Positions 32,966-43,489 are shown, counted from the first letter of the stretch. The stretch: DNA of 64,000 bases from Bettongia penicillata ogilbyi (GCA_023548195.1 JAJHZJ010000026.1:3541598-3605597); one strand, 5' to 3'. Notes: a model not told the origin generated them from the sequence alone. Made by a program: numbers and translations.

Positions 32966-33666
32966 TTTCCCAGCCAGTTACTTGACTTCTGAGATTCCTG
33001 TCCACCCCCGCCTAGATCCGCCCAGCTAATGCTTGGGGTCTGAGATTCAAATGGGCTTTTGGCGGCAAGCAGCTGCTAATCAATGTGAGCTTTAGTTCTG
33101 GTGCTGGGGTGGGGGCAGGGCCGCCTCCCAGGCTCAGCTCCCTCAGGGGCTTTATGCAGAGACTTTCAGTAATGAAAATCCTACCTGCTGCTGGGGGAGT
33201 CCTGGGCCACTGCGGCCACGCCGCTGCTGCCTCTGCTGCTGCCCCCTCCTCTGCCACTTCCTGCCCCTGCCTCTGCCACTGCTGCTTCCTCCCAAGGGGT
33301 CCCGAGCCATGGAGACACCCTGCTCCCCTCTCGGTCCACCCAAGCGTCTCTCTCACTGACCTGTAGCTTCTGTGGGTGGAGGGACCTTCCCGGCCGGCGG
33401 AGCTTCTGTTCCTGAAGCCTGCTCGGATCAGCTTCTCTGGGGCCGCGTCCAGGGCAGCTCTGGGGTGGGGTCCGCTTTCTGGGGCGCAACGGACCCTGGG
33501 GACGGCTCTCCAGGGCTCTCTGGAACGGAACTCTCTTCCACTATGTTTCTGCACACCTTTCAGTGATCCAGAACTTATGGGGAGCTCTTTTTACATTAAT
33601 TCTGTGGGCTGTGGGTTTGGAGTTCGTAAACGTGCGCCTTTCTACTCCGCCATCTTGACTCCGCCT
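32966..33666 (-). promoter_or_regulatory. Half-L1 5'UTR, likely internal promoter
   Basis: The L1 5'UTR normally contains an internal RNA polymerase II promoter. This one is GC-rich and keeps many CpGs (for example in 33200-33240, 33390-33400, 33425-33510 and 33628-33664), in contrast with the CpG-poor surroundings. Its 5' terminus contains the CAAGATGGCGG word, the form of a YY1 site found at L1 starts. Promoter function is inferred. Frames of 60-180 codons over it (33012-33675) are by-products of the GC-rich sequence. Confidence 0.65.
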
Positions 33667-33680
33667 CTGGAATAATTTCT
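33667..33680. repeat. Target-site duplication, right copy
   Basis: CTGGAATAATTTCT, identical to 30800-30813. Confidence 0.92.
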
Positions 33681-34005
33681 ATTAACATCTCCAAGAAGTT
33701 ATCAATCTGCTTCTGACTGAAGATCTCCCATTACTTGGGAGATCACTATTTCTCAGAGTAATGTAATTTGTGTTTTTTAATAGCTGTTAATTTCTAAGGA
33801 GGTCTTTTCTTCTTCCTTACAGTAAGCCAATATTTACTTCTCTGTAGCTTGTACAAGGTGATTTTCATTCTGTACTCTGGGTCCAAACACAATAAATTTA
33901 ATCTCTTTTCCAAATGACAATATTTCAAATAGGTAAATATTGATCATACCTAATCTCTGACACACCCCACCCCACCCCACCCCCAAGTCTTCTCTTCTTC
34001 AGGGC
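33681..34005 (-). mobile_element. CR1/L3 LINE 3' end, antisense, second part
   Basis: 'AACATCTCCAAGAAGTTATC', 'GAAGATCTCCCATTACTTGG', 'AATAGCTGTTAATTTCTAAG' and 'CAAATGACAATATTTCAAAT' follow the reversed CR1/L3 end and continue 30740-30813. A CCCCA repeat lies at 33962-33984. Confidence 0.7.
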
Positions 34006-34469
34006 CATCCTCTCTAGTAAGCTTTTGTCCCTCTTAAAATTTTTTGCCTACAAAATTACACTGGGCTAGAAACCAGAGAATATGCTGGTAAATATTTGAC
34101 AACCAACTTTCTGAAAATGCATAATGCTCTTTTAAGTCTAATCTGCAATGTTAATATTTTTTCCATCAAGTTCTTAAGTCTAGACATTCAACAAAATGAT
34201 AAATCAAGCCTGGATTTTTAACATTTGCCAGTTTCTTAGGTATTTAACAAATACCTGAAAATTTAACAAATCTCTTGAGAGCACTTAGAATTGACCCCAG
34301 GACTCCCTTGATTCCTTCATTCTAGATATTATACTTTTATTAAGACACTAAAAAAGTGTGTGTGCGTGTGTGTTTTTTGTGGTCATGTTATATTATATTA
34401 ACAGATTTATGTCTGTTAAGACATTCGGATTTATTTTTTTTACATGACCATGATCTGTCCTAGCCTATC
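34006..34469. other. Unassigned DNA
   Basis: No gene or clear repeat. Includes a short TG run near 34356-34375. Confidence 0.35.
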
Positions 34470-34970
34470 CATTTCTCTGCCTGTGCAATTACAGTAGCCT
34501 CCCTCTTTACTTCAGTCTTCACACAGATGCCAAAGTCATTTTACTAATACATGAGTCTGACCATGTCACTCCCTTGCTCATAAATTCCTAGTGGTTCCCT
34601 ATTACCTCTAGGATCAAATACATGCTTTGATTTGATGTTTAAATTCTTTTGTAGAACTCCAGTCTCCCTTTCCTGGCTTTTAAGTCCTCCCCTTCACTTA
34701 CTGCATTTCACCTAAACTGGATAACACTTGCTGTTCCCCATACATTCAGTTCCATATCCTATCAAAGCCTTTCCGTTGGCTCTCCCCTATACTTGAAATG
34801 CACTCCCTCCTCACCTGTGAATCCCAGAATCCCTACTTTACTTTAAAGTTCTGCTCCAACATACTGCCTCCATGAATCCTTTTCTGACGTAGCACTTGCC
34901 ACATCTGTGTGGGGAATATACTTTGTTCTTTCTTAATATTGTTCAAACCTAGCTTCATGTAGCAGTCAGA
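34470..34970 (+). mobile_element. L2 LINE 3' region
   Basis: 'ATGAGTCTGACCATGTCACT', 'AGTGGTTCCCTATTACCTCT', 'ACTTGCTGTTCCCCATACAT', 'TGAAATGCACTCCCTCCTCA' and 'CTGCCTCCATGAATCCTTTT' match the L2 3' region. Confidence 0.85.
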
Positions 34971-35130
34971 GTCTTTGTTTTAGGTCTCTCCTTTCCTAGG
35001 TGAACATTGGCTAATCAAACAAACTGTATTATGATAACATTACGACTTCTAGATAATAACTATGCATCTTGATCAGGTAATTTTGGAGACAATGTTTTCA
35101 ACTATTTCTTGCAATCCTGAAGAGTAATTT

Positions 35131-35380
35131 TTGTTGTTGCTCGTTGGTTTCAGTTTTGTCTGATTCTTTATGACCCCATTTGAGTTTTCTTAGCAAAGAC
35201 ACTGAAGCATTTTGCTATTTCCTTCTCCAGCTCATTTTACAAATGAGGTAACTTAGGCAAACAAGGTAAGTGATTTTCCCAGGGTCAAACAACCAGTAAG
35301 TGTCTGACGCCAGATTTGAACTCAGGAAGATGCATCTTCCTGACTCAAGCCACCCTATCCCCTGTGCAACATAGCTGCCC
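35131..35380 (-). mobile_element. tRNA-derived marsupial SINE (MAR1-like), antisense
   Basis: 'CTTTATGACCCCATTTGAGT', 'CCTTCTCCAGCTCATTTTAC', 'CCAGATTTGAACTCAGGAAG' and 'ACATAGCTGCCC'. Near full length. Confidence 0.9.
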
Positions 35381-35940
35381 TAGAATGACTTTACAATACA
35401 ATATTTTCAAGCTATTATCACTGTAGAGTAGTAAGAGAAGCTTGGAGTGAGAGAGAAAGAGGAAGTTTTATTTTTTCTCATCCTAATATTCAGAAGACCT
35501 TTTCTTTTAAAGTTACAGACTATGTGGAGATTTAATGCTCAGAATCAATCACATGAATTTTTCTTCTATGACACTTAAAGGTTATGATATAATACATTAC
35601 CATCACAAAAATAATTGATTTCTTATTTTATGCTTGAGGCTACTATTCACTTCTCTTTCAGTGAATCTCCCTCTTGGGCTCTAGGTAAATCTCCAGCAGT
35701 AATCCCACCAGAGTGGAGTAGTTTTCAAAACCACTGATTGAACATATTATATTTAGGGGCAATTTGTATTGTTACATACAGCCCTCTTCCACAAAATCCC
35801 TAGGTATACCCCTTCCCACTCCCATTTTTTTTCTAGCCATCTATTATGTCATTAACCATTACTACCATTTTTAGTAACCCACCTTCTAATGTTAATAGTG
35901 CATTTGAATAGAATTCACATCTTTAAAAGTTCAGACTTCA
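35381..35940. other. Unassigned DNA
   Basis: No gene or clear repeat. Confidence 0.35.
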
Positions 35941-35941
35941 A

Positions 35942-36075
35942 TATAGAATTATAGAATTTTTGAGCTGGAGACCATGTAGTCCAAATTCCTCATTTAATAG
36001 TTAAAGAAACTGAGACTGACAGAGGTACATTGCCTTGTTGTTAGAGATCATTGTTAGCAGAACTAAGAAAAAAAG
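35942..36075 (-). mobile_element. MIR-like SINE fragment
   Basis: 'ATAGAATTTTTGAGCTGGAG', 'GTAGTCCAAATTCCTCATTT' and 'AAAGAAACTGAGACTGACAG'. Confidence 0.55.
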
Positions 36076-36218
36076 TAAGGTTTCCTATCCTGAGCCAATG
36101 CTAGCATCACATCTAAAGCATTTACAAAAATGCCCCACCTATGAATGAATAAAAGTTTGTTCAGTTAGGAATATCATTCAAATGAAAAAGAACAACTCTG
36201 CCCTTTCAGTTTCTGAAT

Positions 36219-36720
36219 ATTGTTGCCCAATCATTTCATTTGGTCTGACTCTTTGTGACCTCATAGACTATTGACCATGGGATTTTCTTAGCAAAGATAT
36301 TAGAGTGTTTTTTTTTTTTTTTTACCATTTCCTTCTCCAGTGACAAAAAGAGGTTAAGTGACTTGCCTGAAATCACACAGCCACGGAGATTCTGAGGCTG
36401 GATTTGAACTTAGGTCTTCTTGAATCCACCGTCAACCAGGTGGCACAGCAGACACAGTATCGGAGTTGGATTCAGGAAGACTCATCTTCATTAGTTCAAA
36501 TCTGGTCTCAGAATCTTACTAGCTGTGTGACCCTAGGCAAGTTATGTCACTCTATTTGGCTCAGTTTCTCATACATAAAATGAGCTGGAGAAGGAAATGG
36601 CAAACCACTGCAGTATTTTTGCCAAGAAAACCCCAAATGGGATCAGAGTTAGATAAGACTACAAAGGATTGAACAATGACAAAATTCCTGACCCCAAGCC
36701 CAGTGCTCTATCCCCCTTCG
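36219..36720 (-). mobile_element. Antisense SINE interrupted by another SINE
   Basis: The outer copy runs 36219-36431 ('CTGACTCTTTGTGACCTCAT' ... 'GGATTTGAACTTAGGTCTTC') and resumes at about 36685-36720 ('CCTGACCCCAAGCCCAGTGC'). A pure T run (36307-36324) interrupts it. The inner sense SINE occupies about 36432-36684. Confidence 0.85.
36432..36684 (+). mobile_element. Sense SINE nested in the antisense SINE
   Basis: 'CCAGGTGGCACAGCAGACAC', 'TTAGTTCAAATCTGGTCTCA', 'CTAGCTGTGTGACCCTAGGC', 'ATGAGCTGGAGAAGGAAATG' and 'GGATTGAACAATGACAAAA'. Inserted near the tRNA-like end of the outer copy. Confidence 0.85.
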
Positions 36721-36959
36721 TATATGACAACAGTCAAACTCTTCACCAGAGACTTTACAGGGGCAAATAGTTGTACGGGCTTTAGTTTCTTAAGCAACCA
36801 ACCTTGCTGGACAAATTGTTTGCTACAAATCAGTTTATCCTGTTGTGTTCATGAAATGTTTTCAAATGAATGTATTATAATTGAATTGGTCAGTGGACAA
36901 GCTTGATCACAATTCCTCAATTCTGCTTTTAACAGCCTGTCTAGGTCCTTTGAGACAAG

Positions 36960-37180
36960 CTTGATATAGTGAATAGAAAACTTGTCTCAGAACTAAGAAT
37001 ATCTGGGTCCAGTTTTTGACACATATTGGCTCTGTGACCTTGACTAAGCTACATAGCCTCTTAGTAATTTGGCAACTCTCTAAAACTCTAAACTGCAGAA
37101 AAAATACTGGCATGTACTGGTATAGAGACTTTCCTTATCTGGGAATTTACTGTATCAGTGAAACTGTAGGTATAGTTTCT
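36960..37180 (+). mobile_element. CORE-SINE of MON1/Ther type
   Basis: 'ATCTGGGTCCAGTTTTTGAC', 'ATTGGCTCTGTGACCTTGAC', 'GCAACTCTCTAAAACTCTAA' and 'GTATCAGTGAAACTGTAGGT'. The minus-strand frame 36907-37113 is a shadow. Confidence 0.7.
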
Positions 37181-37219
37181 ATCCCTATGTAGATCCCTGT
37201 TGGTAAATATTATAAAGAA

Positions 37220-37425
37220 AATAAATACATACATATTTATATATATTATATATATGTATATACATGCCTATGCATATATACATACATGTATATAGAAATA
37301 CACACATATATATTGCATGTATAAATATATGTGTATGCCTATTTCTCTACATATATTTATGTGTGAGTACACACACATACACACACACACACACATACAC
37401 CACCATCCCCCACACACACACACTC
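37220..37425. repeat. TA/CATA/CA compound microsatellite
   Basis: Interrupted ATATAT, CATACATG and CACACA tracts. The 79-codon frame over it (37264-37503) is a repeat artefact. Confidence 0.85.
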
Positions 37426-37599
37426 AGATCCAAACTCTGGTTAGAAGCTTACAGAGTTCAGACCAGGAAAGCAGTGATAAGAAATGATAAGATTTTAGCT
37501 TAAATCATATCACTTTAGCTACAGTGAAGGTTTGTAGATTCCAGCCTGAGCCACCTCTCCAAGATATTTGAGAAAGATTGCTCTCAATGATGAGAGAAA

Positions 37600-38200
37600 G
37601 CAGGAACAAGTTCTAGTGAATACAGATTAGGACCTACAAGAAAACTGCCCAGATCTATTAAAACCAGAGGGAAAAAGCAAAACAAATTAATTATTATTAA
37701 CAAACAAACAAATAAATAAATGGATGAATAAATAAATAAATAGGTAGATAAATAGATAAATAAATGGATGAATGAATGGATGAATGAATAAATAAATGGT
37801 AGGCTCCACTGATCACATACTTAAAGAAATTTCCTAATGAAAATTTCCCAGGAATGTCTTAGAAAAAGCCCAGAGCTTCCTAGTCAAAGAGGAAATATTT
37901 CAAGGCATCAGAAACAAAGAATTCAGGTGCATTAGAAAGGTTACTTAAACTAGACTTCTAGCAGTTATTGAATAGAAATGGAAAAGAGTATACTTATTTC
38001 CTAGCTAAACTTGGCACTTTTTATAAAAATTGACACATGGCAAATCATAAAGACCTTACATACAAATCAAGTAGCTGTGTAAAATACATCTTTTAATGAT
38101 CACAATACAATGCTATTCAATAAAGGACCTCTGAAGCAAGGTTTGATAATTAAAGGGAGTCTAAATATAATATTCCCAAAGAATTGATGGGCAGGGCTCT
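37600..38200 (+). mobile_element. Decayed LINE-1 pieces (ORF1, then ORF2 endonuclease region)
   Basis: 'CTATTAAAACCAGAGGGAAA' and 'GAAATATTTCAAGGCATCAG' resemble late ORF1. 'AAAATTGACACATGGCAAAT' with 'GATCACAATACAATG' resembles the end of the ORF2 endonuclease domain. A tetranucleotide repeat (37686-37798) is inserted. Confidence 0.55.
37686..37798. repeat. (AAAT/GAAT)n microsatellite
   Basis: Interrupted AAAT, GATG and AATG units. Confidence 0.85.
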
Positions 38201-38499
38201 AGACTTCTCCATCAAGCCCCAGGAGCCTCTTAATCTGACAAAATCACATCAGATCTGGAACTCACACATCATCAGTATTTTCTATCCTTGAAGACCCTCT
38301 CTTTATTTATTTGGTGTTGGATAGGCTGAGATCTCTTTTCCCAGAGCCTTCATTTAGAGAGGAAGCCCAGGTCAGCCATCTCCTTATTTTCTACCAACCT
38401 GCAGTCCTCTAGGTAACTTCGCCATCTTGCCTCTTTCAAGGGGCCTTGTCTGCTCATCCTTATCTTCTCTTTTTGGATTTTTTTTTGGTATGCTGTGCT

Positions 38500-38865
38500 C
38501 CTCCATGAGATTGTTAAATTGTAATCTCCTTAAGGCAAAGACTATCTTTTGCATTTATTTTATCCCCAACCCTAAGCACAGTACCTGGTGGATTGTGTTG
38601 CTATTGTCTAGTTTCTTCAGTGTCCAACACTTCATGACCCCATTTGGACTTTTCTTGGCAAAGATACTGGAATGGTTTGCCATTTCCTTCTCCAGCTCAT
38701 GTTAGAGATGAGGAAATTGAGGCAAACAGGGTTAAGTTTGGGTTACACAACTAGTGTCTGAGGCCTTATTTGAACTCAGGTCTTCCTGACTCCAAGCCTG
38801 GTGCTCTATCCACTGTACCATCGAGCTGTCATAGGTGCTTAATATATTCCCTGACTCAATGAAAA
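38500..38865 (+). mobile_element. L2 3' tail interrupted by a SINE
   Basis: Before the SINE: 'TTGTAATCTCCTTAAGGCAA' and 'CTAAGCACAGTACCTGGTG'. After it: 'CATAGGTGCTTAATATATTC'. The two halves join into one L2 terminus. Confidence 0.75.
38596..38830 (-). mobile_element. tRNA-derived marsupial SINE (MAR1-like), antisense
   Basis: 'CCCCATTTGGACTTTTCTTG', 'AAAGATACTGGAATGGTTTG', 'TTATTTGAACTCAGGTCTTC' and 'GCTCTATCCACTGTACC'. Nested in L2. Confidence 0.9.
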
Positions 38866-38879
38866 GAAATGACAACAAT

Positions 38880-39590
38880 GAGCAAACCTAGAGTAATTTG
38901 TAAGATGCAGCCAAATCAATCCTTAGGGAAAGATTTATATTTCTAAGCACTTTAAACTATAAAAGAGAGAAACGATAAAACCAATGAATTGGAACTACAA
39001 TTAAAGACATAGAAAAGAAAAGAAACAAATTTAAAAGCTCCAGTGAAACACAAAATTATGAATTCTGGAAATAAAAGAAGATATTAATGAAACAAAAGCA
39101 AAACAAAAGATTGAATTAATAAATAAAACCTAGCACTCCTTTGAAAAAAATGAACTATTAGCTAATTTTACTTTCTCAAAAAAAGAAGACAGAGAAAAAT
39201 GAAATTACCAGTATCAAAAAAATAGGGCACTCATGAAAATAAATAGACAAAATGATTATCAGTTATTTTTTCTTGAGAATTTGTGAATAAACTAGGTAAG
39301 CTAAAAGAAATTGATGGTTATTTACAAACTCCAAGACATATTGTGGCTTAACTGAATAATTTCAGTAATGAATAGTACATTCTCAAAGTGGACAGAAAAT
39401 AAACCTTCAAATATAGAGGAAAGAAAATGCAAAAATGCAAAACATTCTACACCTTCTAGAAATCATACAAGAGAATGGAATATTATATTACACAAAAGAG
39501 AAAAAAGCTTAAGCTATAACCCCAAATAATATATTCTGAAAACCTGAGTCTAACTATAATGAAAAAAAAAGAACAATTCAACAAAATAGA
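38880..39590 (+). pseudogene. LINE-1 ORF2 remnant (between endonuclease and reverse transcriptase)
   Basis: 'CAATCCTTAGGGAAAGATTT', 'TTGAATTAATAAATAAAACC', 'TTACCAGTATCAAAAAAATA' and 'AAGAAATTGATGGTTATTTA' match the N-terminal half of L1 ORF2. Many stops. It may belong with 37600-38200, separated by the L2/SINE block. Confidence 0.7.
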
Positions 39591-39601
39591 AGCACTGGAG
39601 G

Positions 39602-39602
39602 T

Positions 39603-39634
<32 letters not shown>

Positions 39635-39734
39635 ACATGTATGCAAACCTACATATATATGTATACACACACATACACACATGTATGCAAACCTACATAT
39701 ATATATATGTATACACACACATACACACATATAT
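39602..39734. repeat. CA tract with a 44-48 bp minisatellite
   Basis: After (CA)13, a unit starting ATACACACATGTATGCAAAC runs 39629-39672, repeats at 39673-39720 with four extra bases (AT units), and starts a third time at 39721. Confidence 0.92.
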
Positions 39735-39740
39735 TTTTAA

Positions 39741-40495
39741 ATTTCCCTAAAGAATAGATATAAACAGAATAGTTGGTTTGCAAACATCACAAACAACAGA
39801 AACATGGGGAAAAAAAGGTAAATCAGTACAATTATCAAAGAAAAAATTAGCCATAAAATAAAGTAGTATTTTTTTAGAAGTTATTTAAAAAAAGCAAAAG
39901 AAAAACTGACTCTACAGGGCTTTCAGCAGGGCTCCATTTAGGCAGGTGGAATTCATCTGCATTAGTGACCTTCTCCAGAGCTCTTCCCTTTGAATTATGT
40001 TTCAGCCTCCTGAGCTTTCCTCTCTGTGCTGAGAAGATGGCAGCAGGCATTGCTTCTCCTTCAGTTCTTCTCTGCTTCCTGCCACTAAACATGAGATGCG
40101 GGAAGAGTTCTAGGAGTGAGAAAACCAAAAAGAAAATCTCATATCTGCTATTTATTTGTGTAACTATAAAAATCACTTTGTTCCTCTGGGTATCATTTCC
40201 TCCCCGAGATAAGAAAGAATTATTGAATTATTAAACTTTTAAGGACACTTTAAGCTCTTAAACCATGATCTCATGTTTGACTCTGATTAGCTGCTTTCTC
40301 TATAATTCTGTTTTCATCCAACTGATGATGTGAGTCATAGATTTTCTTTGTGCCTCTTTTCTCAGCCTGCCAAACTGTAATTTGACCCTTCACTAGCACA
40401 TGGTGGTCATGCTCTTTACACATTAGAATTAAGCCAAGGGACATACCTAATGAGGGATATATTGCTGCTAACAGATCAAATTAGGATATTTATTG
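39741..40495. other. Unassigned DNA
   Basis: The first ~150 bp may still be decayed L1. The block 39900-40100 has overlapping frames on both strands (39874-40176 minus, 39965-40234 plus) without a recognised domain. Confidence 0.35.
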
Positions 40496-40509
40496 GAAAT
40501 AGAATACAT

Positions 40510-40690
40510 GATGAAAGTGCTGTAATCTTCTACAAGCCTGTGAGGTAGGAGTTATTTTGTAGATTTATATCCATTTTGTAGATGAGGAAAATAATGTTCA
40601 GAGAGATTTAGTGACTTACCCAGGACACATAGTTGTATGTCCAAGGCAATATTTGAGTTCATGTCTTCCTGTCACCAAGTTCAATGTTTG
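40510..40690 (-). mobile_element. MIR SINE, antisense
   Basis: 'CCTGTGAGGTAGGAGTTATT', 'CATTTTGTAGATGAGGAAAA', 'GATTTAGTGACTTACCCAGG' and 'TTTGAGTTCATGTCTTCC'. Confidence 0.75.
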
Positions 40691-41379
40691 TTTTTTCATT
40701 CTTTCAGGCCTCTACTCATACAGGAATGTACACTCTGCTATAGTCACTATAAGTTCCCAGATTCCCAACTCATGGTGTATGAAGTGGCACCATATTTTCC
40801 ACCAGTTTAGAGATCCCTAGTAGTATTTTGGTAGAAGATGATTAGATGTGGGTGGGAGGTTTTTATAAAATAAGTAGCACACAAATAAGCCTTGTGAAAT
40901 GGCTCAAATATGGATGACTAAAAGCTTTTCCCAGAGGAACATAAGGAAATCCAACATATTAGGCTTACTGAGGCCTCTAGGTCTATCTTCTTATAAATTC
41001 CAATTGGATCTCTCTTTGTAATCCCTTTAAAAGCTTATGATGAATCAATTCCATTTGCCTCCTCTTAACTGGATAGCTCAGATGGTGATTCCCTTCTTTC
41101 TGTCAATATGAGAGTAATTTTCTCGATCTTGGGATTCAGGGGATCATCTTATCTCTTCATCTCTCTGATTCTCTTTTCCCTGTCTGTCACTATAGTATAG
41201 CTGAGTTAGTCAGATTATCCCAAGTCTGGTTTAGAATTTATATAGAGAGTAAAGAATGATAGAGTCACTTGGTAGCATCTTACTTTGGAGAAGAAAATAG
41301 CCAATTTAATCTTGCATATTTTCTTTTATGTTTTTAAGCAATGATATTTTTACATGTGCTGTATGATTGGTCAAAATCT
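40691..41379. other. Unassigned DNA
   Basis: No gene or clear repeat. Confidence 0.35.
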
Positions 41380-41384
41380 GCCTT

Positions 41385-41570
41385 TCCTCTGTCTTCCTTG
41401 AACTCCAGGGAGTTTCATTATAATCTACTATTTCCCCCTCCTGTATACTCTCACTTTCTTTGACTTCCTTGAAGGAATTGGCCATATTTTATTTTTTATA
41501 TCATTCAAAGTGCCTAGCACAATACTAGGCACATAACAGGCAACCAATATGTAATTAGAATTTACTTGAT
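41385..41570 (+). mobile_element. L2 3' end
   Basis: 'TTCCTTGAAGGAATTGGCCA' and 'AAAGTGCCTAGCACAATACT', then 'CAGGCAACCAATATG', follow the L2 tail. Confidence 0.65.
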
Positions 41571-42204
41571 TTAATACATGCATATGCCATTTAAAATGTC
41601 ATCCCATTATCCTTTCCCTCTAGTTCTACCACCTCCTCCCTGGAAGAAACATTGCATGTCAAGTTCCAGTCCGCCATCCATATTTTACAATTGAATTATA
41701 CATCACTCAAAAACAGGATTTACAATGGAAATGTTGTGTACACAGATCTTCAATCACAGTAACACAAATTGGTTCCTACAGAAATAAATACAATTACTTG
41801 GTCCAGATACATTTCAGTATTGTGTTTCTAGCCTTCACATTTAGTAAGAATTGACAGAAAGCACAGCTGATTAATCTGTGTCATGTGGGCAGCAGTTTAG
41901 AGAAAGCAATTTGTAAGAAAAGTAGAATGAAAGATGGGAGTGGAGAGTCATTAGTGAATGAGTGTATATCTTCATCTTGAAAACACAGGGCATTCTGGCT
42001 AAGAATAACTAGCCAGAATAACACAGGCTAAATCAACAAGTGTTTAGTCTCATGTGTGAGAGGAGGGTTTTCTGTAAGATATAATGTTTGTTTTTAAATG
42101 ATTAATATAAATTAATTTTTCTACATAAACTTTATACTTATTTCTAAAAATGAATGGAGTTTGTTAAACAAGAAAGTGTGTGGGCTTTTTAATCTCTTTT
42201 TCTA
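41571..42204. other. Unassigned DNA with a perfect hairpin
   Basis: No gene or repeat. It contains a perfect 10-bp inverted repeat, ATTCTGGCTA (41992-42001) and TAGCCAGAAT (42010-42019), with an 8-nt loop. Confidence 0.4.
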
Positions 42205-42380
42205 AGGTGCCAAAATATTAATTTATTAGATTAAACAAATATTTGTTTCCTACCATGTTCAAATAATGAGTTGCATTCCTTCTCTTTAAGGACTATAGAA
42301 AATAAATAAGATAGACTGCCTTCTCTAAAGAAACTTAAAGTCTTGTAGGAGAGGTAGGATGCTTAATATTCTACAAAAAG
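42205..42380 (+). mobile_element. Ancient interspersed repeat, unclassified
   Basis: 'TTTCCTACCATGTTCAAATA' and 'AAAGAAACTTAAAGTCTTGT' follow the pattern seen at 25434-25580. Confidence 0.4.
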
Positions 42381-42569
42381 CTATAATAAATAGAGAACTA
42401 AAAACTCATGAAAGATATGAACAAAGGGCTGAGAGTTAATAGAAAGAACAAGTTGTTTATTTGAAGCTAGATACTGAAACAACTTTGGCATCTTTAACAA
42501 GAAATAGTAAAAGAGAGGAGTAATGAAGTGAATACAGAATGTAAGTCAGTACCAGACTATTGTCATGAT

Positions 42570-43440
42570 TATGACTTTATAATATAGTCTGAAATCTGGT
42601 ATTGCTAGTCTTCCATTTTTTTCATTGATTTCTTTGATATTCTCGACCTTTTGTTCTTCTGTTATTTTTTTTTTCTAGCTCCATAGAATAATTCTTTGGT
42701 AATTTGATTTGTATGACACTGAATAAGTAAATTAACTTAGGTAGACTTGTCATTTTTCTTATACTGGCTCAACCTACCCATGAGCAATGAATATTTTTCC
42801 AACTGTTTAGATCTGTCTTTGTATGAAAACTGTTTTGTAATTGTGTTGCTGCAGTCCCTGAGTTATTCTTGGCAGGTAGTTTCCCAAGTACTTTATATTG
42901 TCTGTCATTGTTTTAAATGGAATTTCTCTTTTCTTCTCTTTCTATTGGATTTTGTTGGTAATCGATAGAAAGGCTGGTGATTTGTGTGAGTTTATTTTAT
43001 GCCTTGAAAATTTGCTAAAGTTATTCATTGTTTAAGCTAGTTTATTTTATCTTATTTTCTAGGGTTCTCTGTACTATGATATTGTCTGTAAAAAATGATT
43101 CTTTTGTTTCTTCATTGCCTATTTTTATTCCTTAAATTTCTTTTTCTCATCTTATTGTTATAGCTAGCATTTCTAACACAATGTTGAGTAAAAGTGGTGG
43201 TCATGGACAACCTTGCTTCACTCTTGATCATACTGGGAAGATTTCAAATTTATCTCAATTAGAGATAATACTTGCTCTTGGTTTTAAATAGATATTACTT
43301 GTCATTTTAAGAAAGACTCAGCTATTTCCTATGCTTTCTGGTGTTGTTCATAGAAGATGTTGTATTTTGTCAAAAAGGGTTTTTTTCTGCATCTGATTAT
43401 ATAATCATATGATTTTTTGTTGTTTTTAGGAAAAAATTAT
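42570..43440 (-). pseudogene. LINE-1 ORF2 reverse-transcriptase region, antisense
   Basis: 'TCTGGTATTGCTAGTCTTCC', 'CAACCTACCCATGAGCAATG', 'TTAGATCTGTCTTTGTATGA', 'TAGCTAGCATTTCTAACACA', 'AATGTTGAGTAAAAGTGGTG' and 'GTCATGGACAACCTTGCTTC' are the reversed L1 ORF2 reverse-transcriptase and following region. The last two encode the decayed Q-G-C-P-L block on the minus strand. Truncated on both sides, with stops. Confidence 0.85.
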
Positions 43441-43489
43441 TTATACTATGTAAAGGTATGACAGGATATATCCATCTTTGCACTTCATT

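Larger units (their letters stand above)
30814..33666 (-). mobile_element. Complete half-LINE-1 (HAL1-like) retrotransposon
   Basis: A 2.85-kb antisense element with a full L1 5' terminus (33640-33666), a CpG-rich 5'UTR (32966-33666), ORF1 (31866-32965), a 3'UTR with a TG tract (31664-31730) and an A-rich tail (T-rich on this strand, 30814-30845). ORF2 is absent: the post-ORF1 region runs directly into the 3' tail. It is bounded by a perfect 14-bp target duplication and sits inside an older CR1/L3. Because the element is bounded by its natural ends and a duplication, the RNA that was copied probably already lacked ORF2. This is the HAL1 architecture known in mammals, dependent on an L1 partner for endonuclease and reverse transcriptase. 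A later deletion of ORF2 from a full L1 is the alternative. Confidence 0.88.

Noticed and set aside
33012..33675. Several 60-180 codon frames on both strands in a GC-rich region
   Set aside because: They lie in the L1 5'UTR, where stop codons are rare because of composition. Similar frames recur at 478-1263 and 46233-46554 without conserved reading frame.
39874..40234. Opposed frames around 40 kb as a small gene
   Set aside because: Frames overlap on both strands, neither shows a domain, and neighbouring DNA is decayed L1.
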